Of a stretch of 64,000 bases of DNA, positions 60,133 to 64,000 are shown in pieces (position 1 is the stretch's first letter; each line of letters begins with the position of its first letter). Location: NCBI GenBank assembly GCA_019635285.1, contig JAHBZS010000006.1:62001-126000 (forward strand). Reading direction: 5' to 3'. The DNA is from Rubrivivax sp. (GTDB lineage: Bacteria; Pseudomonadota; Gammaproteobacteria; Burkholderiales; Burkholderiaceae_C). Below the pieces are notes generated by a model. That model was not told where the DNA came from. It saw nothing but the letters and a program-made list of their open reading frames with translations, and made no database searches. Both the position numbers and the translations under genes were made by a program.

Positions 60133-61365
60133 TCAGGCCATCGCGCCGATCGCCGGCCGCCGCGGCAGCCGCGTGAAGGCCAGCGCGGCCAGGAAGGCGC
60201 CCAGGCCCAGCGCGCTGGCGCCGATGAAGAGCCAGGCATAGCTGGAGAAAGCGTCGTAGATCAGGCCGCCCACCGCGGGGCCCAGCGCCATGCCCAGGCT
60301 GCTGGCCATGGTGGTGCTGCCGATCACCGTGCCCATCATGGGCAGCGGGAAGTTCTCGCGCGCGATCACCGCGAACAGCGGCATCACGCCAGCGTAGGTG
60401 AAGCCGAACAGCGCCGCGACGAGGTAGAAGCTGCCCAGTTCGCGCACCGCCACGTAGCCCAGCGCCACGACGGCCTGGGCCAGCAGCGCCAGCACCAGCA
60501 CGCGCGCCGCGCCGAAGCGGTCGCCCAGCAGGCCGAAGACCAGCCGGCCGCCCATGCCCGCCAGGCCTTCCAGGCTGTAGATCGACACCGCGGCCATCAA
60601 CGGGATGCTGCAGGCCACCGCGTAGTTCACCGTGTGGAAGATCGGGCCCGAATGGGTGGCACAGCTGAGGAAGCTGGTGAGCACCAGGATGACGAACGGC
60701 GCCGAGCGCATGGCCTGCCCGACCGACAGCGCCGGCGCCTGTGGCGCGCCCGGCACCGCCGCCGGTGCCGCCTGTGCCAGCGCCGGCGGGCGGCGCACCA
60801 GCAGCGCCAGCGGCAGCATGATCACCGCCACCAGCGCGGCGATGAGCTGCAGCGACGTGCGCCAGCTGTGGTTCTGCACCAGCCACGCGGCCAGCGGCGA
60901 CATGGTCATCGGCGCCATGCCCATGCCGGCAGAGACCAGCGACACCGCCAGGCTGCGCCGCGTGTCGAACCAACCGGTGACGCAGGCCATCAGCGGCGCG
61001 AAGATCGCCGCCACGCTGACGCCGACCACCCCGCCGAACAGCAGCTGGAAAGCCGGCAGCGAGCTCGCCAGGCTGGCCAGCGCCAGCCCCGTGGCCAGCA
61101 GCAACGAGCCCGTCAGCACCACGATGCGCGGGCCGATGCGGTCGGAGAGGGCGCCCCAGCCGATGCTGCCGAAGGCCAGCGCCAGGAAGGCCAGCGTCAT
61201 CGCCGTGGAGATGCCGGTGGTGGACCAGCCGGTGTCCCGGGCGATGGGCCGCAGCAGCACCGGCAGCGAGAACAGCCCGCCGATGGCCACACAGCCCAGC
61301 ACGCCGCCTGCAGCGACGATGACCCAACGGTAGTGAGCGCGCAGCGCGTCAAGAGAGAAGAGCAT
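60133..61365 (-). CDS. MFS transporter
   Basis: 410 aa, about twelve membrane segments. The cytoplasmic loop motif GALSDRIGPRIVVLTG after helix 2 and the second-half loop GRLVFGLLGDRFGAARVLVLALL are typical. Gly-rich helix PTVGMALG-type runs near the C-terminus (SLGMALGPAVGGLIYDAF). The closest class by sequence feel is monocarboxylate/oxalate-formate-type carriers; the direction of transport is unknown. Convergent with the P450. Confidence 0.9.
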   Translation of the reverse strand: MLFSLDALRAHYRWVIVAAGGVLGCVAIGGLFSLPVLLRPIARDTGWSTTGISTAMTLAFLALAFGSIGWGALSDRIGPRIVVLTGSLLLATGLALASLASSLPAFQLLFGGVVGVSVAAIFAPLMACVTGWFDTRRSLAVSLVSAGMGMAPMTMSPLAAWLVQNHSWRTSLQLIAALVAVIMLPLALLVRRPPALAQAAPAAVPGAPQAPALSVGQAMRSAPFVILVLTSFLSCATHSGPIFHTVNYAVACSIPLMAAVSIYSLEGLAGMGGRLVFGLLGDRFGAARVLVLALLAQAVVALGYVAVRELGSFYLVAALFGFTYAGVMPLFAVIARENFPLPMMGTVIGSTTMASSLGMALGPAVGGLIYDAFSSYAWLFIGASALGLGAFLAALAFTRLPRRPAIGAMA

Positions 61366-61513
61366 GCCCGGTCCTTGGTGGATTGCGTCGGCCGCTCAGG
61401 CTAGCGTGGCCCGCCCGGCGGCGTGAGTAACAAGCTTGGCGTGATTGCCTGCGCACAGGCGTCCACGCGACCGCGTGTCCCTTACGACGGACCAGGGCCC
61501 GCTGAATCGACCG

Positions 61514-62578
61514 TCAGCGCTGCTCGAGGCGCTGCACCGCCTGCTCGGCCTGCTCCAGCGAGCGCAGGATCGAGGCCTTGAGTGCCGGCAGGTCCACGCC
61601 CACGGTGCTCTTCTTGCCTTCGAGGTAACGCGCGTAGACGCCGTGCACGATGGCGGCGCTCTTCCAGCGGTTGAAGCCGACGTAGTAGTCCAGCAGGCGC
61701 AGGTCGCGGCCGGTGCGCGCGGCATAGCGCTCGGCGAGATGCCGGCGCGACGGCCAGCCGGGCAGGCTGGTCGGCGGCGTGCCGCGCACCGACGGCGGGT
61801 CGCTGGGCTCGGCCCACTGGTTCAGCGCATAGGCCAGGTCGGCCAGCGGGTCGCCCAAGGTGGAGATCTCCCAGTCCACCACCGCGGCGATGCGCCCGTT
61901 GGGGCCGACCAGCGTGTTGTGCAGGCCGTAGTCACCATGCACGATGCGCGCCGGCCCCTGGTCGGGCACGTGCGCCAGGAAGTAGGCCTGCAGCTCGTGC
62001 GCGCGCGGGTCGTCGAGTTGCGCGCCGGCGATCGACGCGGTCCACGAGCGGTACCAGGTCTTCAGCTGCCGGCCGATGTAGTCGTCCTTCTTGCCCAGCT
62101 CGCCCAGGCCCACCGCGTCGGGGTCGATGGAGTGCAGCTCGGCCAGCACGTCGATGAAGGAATGCGCGATCTCCGTGCGCAGCTGCGGCGGCGCATAGCG
62201 CTCGGCGTCGGCGGCCGAGTACAGCGGGTGGCCGTCGACGTGTCCCATCACGTAGAACAGCGCGCCCGTCACTGCGGTGTCGTCGCAGAAGCCCAGCGCG
62301 CGCGGCACCGGCACCGCGGTCTTGCCCAGGGCGCTGATCAGCGCCCATTCGCGCGCCATGTCGTGCGCCTTGGGCAGCAGCTCGCCCATCGGCGGGCGGC
62401 GGATCACCGCCTGCCGCCCCAGGGTGCCTTCGATCAGGTAGGTCAGGTTGGAGTGGCCGCCTTCCAGGCGCGTCCACTTCAGCGGCGGCGTCAGGTCGGG
62501 CACGTGGCGCGCGATCCAGGCCTCGACCCGGGTGAGGTCGTAGCCGACCGGCGCGCCCGCGTCAGCCGAGGCTTGCAT
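61514..62578 (-). CDS. APH-family phosphotransferase, ACAD10/11-type
   Basis: 354 aa kinase-like protein. Gly-rich EGGHSNLTYLIEG, AVIRRPPMGELLPKAHDMAREW (Lys-equivalent and salt bridge), the catalytic HGDYGLHNTLV (Brenner motif) and VVDWEISTLGDPLADLAYAL (metal-binding Asp). This subgroup is the kinase half of human ACAD10/11 and of LvaA, which phosphorylate 4-hydroxyacyl-CoAs. It overlaps the upstream acyl-CoA dehydrogenase gene by 17 nt and lies with two dehydrogenases, supporting the same role. Confidence 0.9.
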   Translation of the reverse strand: MQASADAGAPVGYDLTRVEAWIARHVPDLTPPLKWTRLEGGHSNLTYLIEGTLGRQAVIRRPPMGELLPKAHDMAREWALISALGKTAVPVPRALGFCDDTAVTGALFYVMGHVDGHPLYSAADAERYAPPQLRTEIAHSFIDVLAELHSIDPDAVGLGELGKKDDYIGRQLKTWYRSWTASIAGAQLDDPRAHELQAYFLAHVPDQGPARIVHGDYGLHNTLVGPNGRIAAVVDWEISTLGDPLADLAYALNQWAEPSDPPSVRGTPPTSLPGWPSRRHLAERYAARTGRDLRLLDYYVGFNRWKSAAIVHGVYARYLEGKKSTVGVDLPALKASILRSLEQAEQAVQRLEQR

Positions 62579-63674
62579 AGCGCTCCAGGTGGTGGTCGGC
62601 ATCGCCGAAGCGCTGGCCGATGGTCGTCAGTCGGCGGAAGGTGTGCGAGATCTTCAGCTCCTCGGTCATGCCCATGCCGCCGTGCAGCTGCACCGCCTCC
62701 TGGCTGACCGCACGCGCCGCATCGGCGATCTTCACCTTGGCGCCGGACAGCGCGCGGCCGCGCTCGGCGGCATCGGTGGCGGTGTCCACCTTGCTTGCTG
62801 CCAGCACGGCCATCGAGCGCGCCTGCTCGGTGTGGATGACCATCTCGACGATGCGGTGCTGCAGCACCTGGAACGAACCGATGGGCACGCCGAACTGCTT
62901 GCGTGTCTTCAGGTAGTCCAAGGTGGTGTCGTTGGCGAAGGCCATGGCGCCGATGGCCTCGGCGCACTGCAGCGCGGTGGCGAAGTCCACGGCGTCTTCC
63001 AGCAGCGGCAGCGCGCCGCCGGCCTGGCCGAGCAGCGCATCGGCGGGCAGCTTCACGCCGGCCAGCGTCAGGTCAGCGGCGCGCTGGCCGTCGACGGTGC
63101 GGCAGGGGTTCAGGCTCAGGCCCGGCGCCTTGGCGTCGACGATGAACAGGCTGGGCCCGCCGGCGTCGGCCGAGACGATCAGCCGGTCCGCGGCGGCGGC
63201 GCCGACGACCACGCTCTTCGTGCCGTTGAGCACCCAGCCGTCGTTGGACCGGGTGGCGGTGGTGGCCTGCGGGGCCAGCTCGTAGCGCCGCCCCGGCTCC
63301 AGGTAGGCGAGGGTCAGGCGCGTGGACCCGTCGACCACGCCCGGCAGCAGCGCGGCGCGCTGTGCGGCGTTGCCGGCCCGGGCCAGCAGCCGCCCGGCCA
63401 CGATGTGGTCGAGCAGCGGCTCCACCACCAGGGCTTCGCCAAAGGCTTCCATCACCGGCATCAGGTCGATGGCGCCGCCGCCGAAGCCGCCATCGGCTTC
63501 GGGCAAGGCGATCGCCGTCAGCCCCATTTCGGCGAAGGTCTTCCATACCTGCGCGCTGTCGCCGCTGGCCGACTGAATGATGGCCTTGCGCTGCTCGAAG
63601 CCGTAGGCCTGGCCCAGGAACTTGCGCACCGAGTCGGCAAGCTGCTGTTGTTCGTCGCTGTATTCGAAGTTCAT
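62562..63674 (-). CDS. Acyl-CoA dehydrogenase (short, partner-type)
   Basis: 370 aa, FAD enzyme. AEMGLTAIALPEADGGFGGGAIDLMPVMEAFGEALVVEP, ALQCAEAIGAMAFANDTTLDYLKTRKQFGVPIG and the C-terminal VQLHGGMGMTEELKISHTFRRLTTIGQRFGD are present. The IYxGTxEIQ motif with its catalytic Glu, expected near the end, is absent, so it may be the non-catalytic half of an alpha2-beta2 enzyme with the neighbouring dehydrogenase. ATG at 63674 lies 10 bp from that gene's stop. Confidence 0.92.
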   Translation of the reverse strand: MNFEYSDEQQQLADSVRKFLGQAYGFEQRKAIIQSASGDSAQVWKTFAEMGLTAIALPEADGGFGGGAIDLMPVMEAFGEALVVEPLLDHIVAGRLLARAGNAAQRAALLPGVVDGSTRLTLAYLEPGRRYELAPQATTATRSNDGWVLNGTKSVVVGAAAADRLIVSADAGGPSLFIVDAKAPGLSLNPCRTVDGQRAADLTLAGVKLPADALLGQAGGALPLLEDAVDFATALQCAEAIGAMAFANDTTLDYLKTRKQFGVPIGSFQVLQHRIVEMVIHTEQARSMAVLAASKVDTATDAAERGRALSGAKVKIADAARAVSQEAVQLHGGMGMTEELKISHTFRRLTTIGQRFGDADHHLERYASLG

Positions 63675-63684
63675 CGGGAGTTCC

Positions 63685-64000
63685 TCAAAGGCCCAGGGTC
63701 ATCTTGGCGATGATGTTGCGCTGGATCTCGTTGCTGCCCGCGTAGATGCTGGTCTTGCGGTAGTTGAAGTAACGCGGCGACAGCCGCGACACGTAGGCGT
63801 CGACCTGGCCGTCGTCCACCGCGACGAAGGGCTGGGCCATCGGGCCCACGGCCTGCATCATCAGTTCGGTGATGGCCTGCTGGATCTCGGTGCCGCGGAT
63901 CTTGAGCATCGACACGTCGGCACCGGGCGGCTGGCCGGTGCGGCGCATCTTGTCCAGGAAGCGCATCGACGTGAGCTCCAGCGCATCCAGTTCGATCTCC
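63685..64000 (-). CDS. Acyl-CoA dehydrogenase, C-terminal part (5' beyond window)
   Basis: About 104 residues up to the right edge, open to the edge. It carries EIELDALELTSMRFLDKMRRTGQPPGADVSMLKIRGTEIQQ and the end YRKTSIYAGSNEIQRNIIAKMTLGL; here the IYAGSNEIQRN motif is intact. It probably pairs with the short dehydrogenase that follows, and with the APH-type kinase completes a 4-hydroxyacyl-CoA or steroid-side-chain-like module. Confidence 0.88.
   Translation of the reverse strand, partial: EIELDALELTSMRFLDKMRRTGQPPGADVSMLKIRGTEIQQAITELMMQAVGPMAQPFVAVDDGQVDAYVSRLSPRYFNYRKTSIYAGSNEIQRNIIAKMTLGL

Overview
This window is very GC-rich, densely packed bacterial DNA. The synteny points to a betaproteobacterium of the order Burkholderiales, probably near the Rubrivivax/Ideonella/Methylibium/Leptothrix group. 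Supporting signs are the thrS-infC-rpmI-rplT-pheS-pheT-ihfA-merR-tRNA block, the msrB-yciB-bolA-peptidylprolyl isomerase block, a tesA/ybbA divergent pair, a phasin, an intracellular polyhydroxyalkanoate depolymerase and many CoA-linked lipid genes. This is inference from gene content; I ran no database search.

Layout. Positions 1-3.3 kb hold an exported hydratase-like protein (cut by the window edge), peptide deformylase and a FecR/DUF6600 proline-rich secreted protein. A complete IS481-type insertion sequence (3301-4325), inserted at a CTAG site, follows; its transposase is frameshifted. Next come tesA and an orphan ybbA-like ATPase (4.3-5.7 kb) and the stress/septation block (5.7-8.0 kb). 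From 8.1 to 28.1 kb every gene lies on the plus strand: a five-gene branched-chain-amino-acid-type ABC importer, a phasin, then a long fatty-acid/acyl-CoA degradation cluster (bifunctional hydratase-dehydrogenase, M20 peptidase, thiolase, haloalkane-dehalogenase-like hydrolase, two hotdog thioesterases, acyl-CoA dehydrogenase, SDRs, MDR reductase), often with overlapping stop and start codons. PhaZ (minus strand) closes that block.

From 29.4 to 38.6 kb lie a glutathione transferase behind a near-consensus sigma-54 promoter, a cupin, a small helical protein, tRNA-Pro(TGG), a GGDEF-EAL protein, Tex, a cobalt-type nitrile hydratase operon and a patatin-like lipase. From 38.6 to 46.6 kb runs the translation operon. 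It carries a threonine-rich leader peptide plus terminator before thrS, an AUC start for infC, and two strong hairpins before rpmI. From 46.6 to 64 kb lies accessory metabolism: an AhpD-like protein preceded by a Trp-Trp leader peptide and a terminator, a cardiolipin synthase, a DUF3037/HipA-like kinase pair, AsmA, a P450, an MFS carrier, and finally an APH-like kinase with two acyl-CoA dehydrogenases (the last cut by the window edge).

The most unusual features are regulatory RNA: the thrS attenuator and the Trp-Trp leader. Next in interest is the kinase/dehydrogenase module, which resembles the separate domains of ACAD10/11. No CRISPR array, prophage or rRNA gene was seen.
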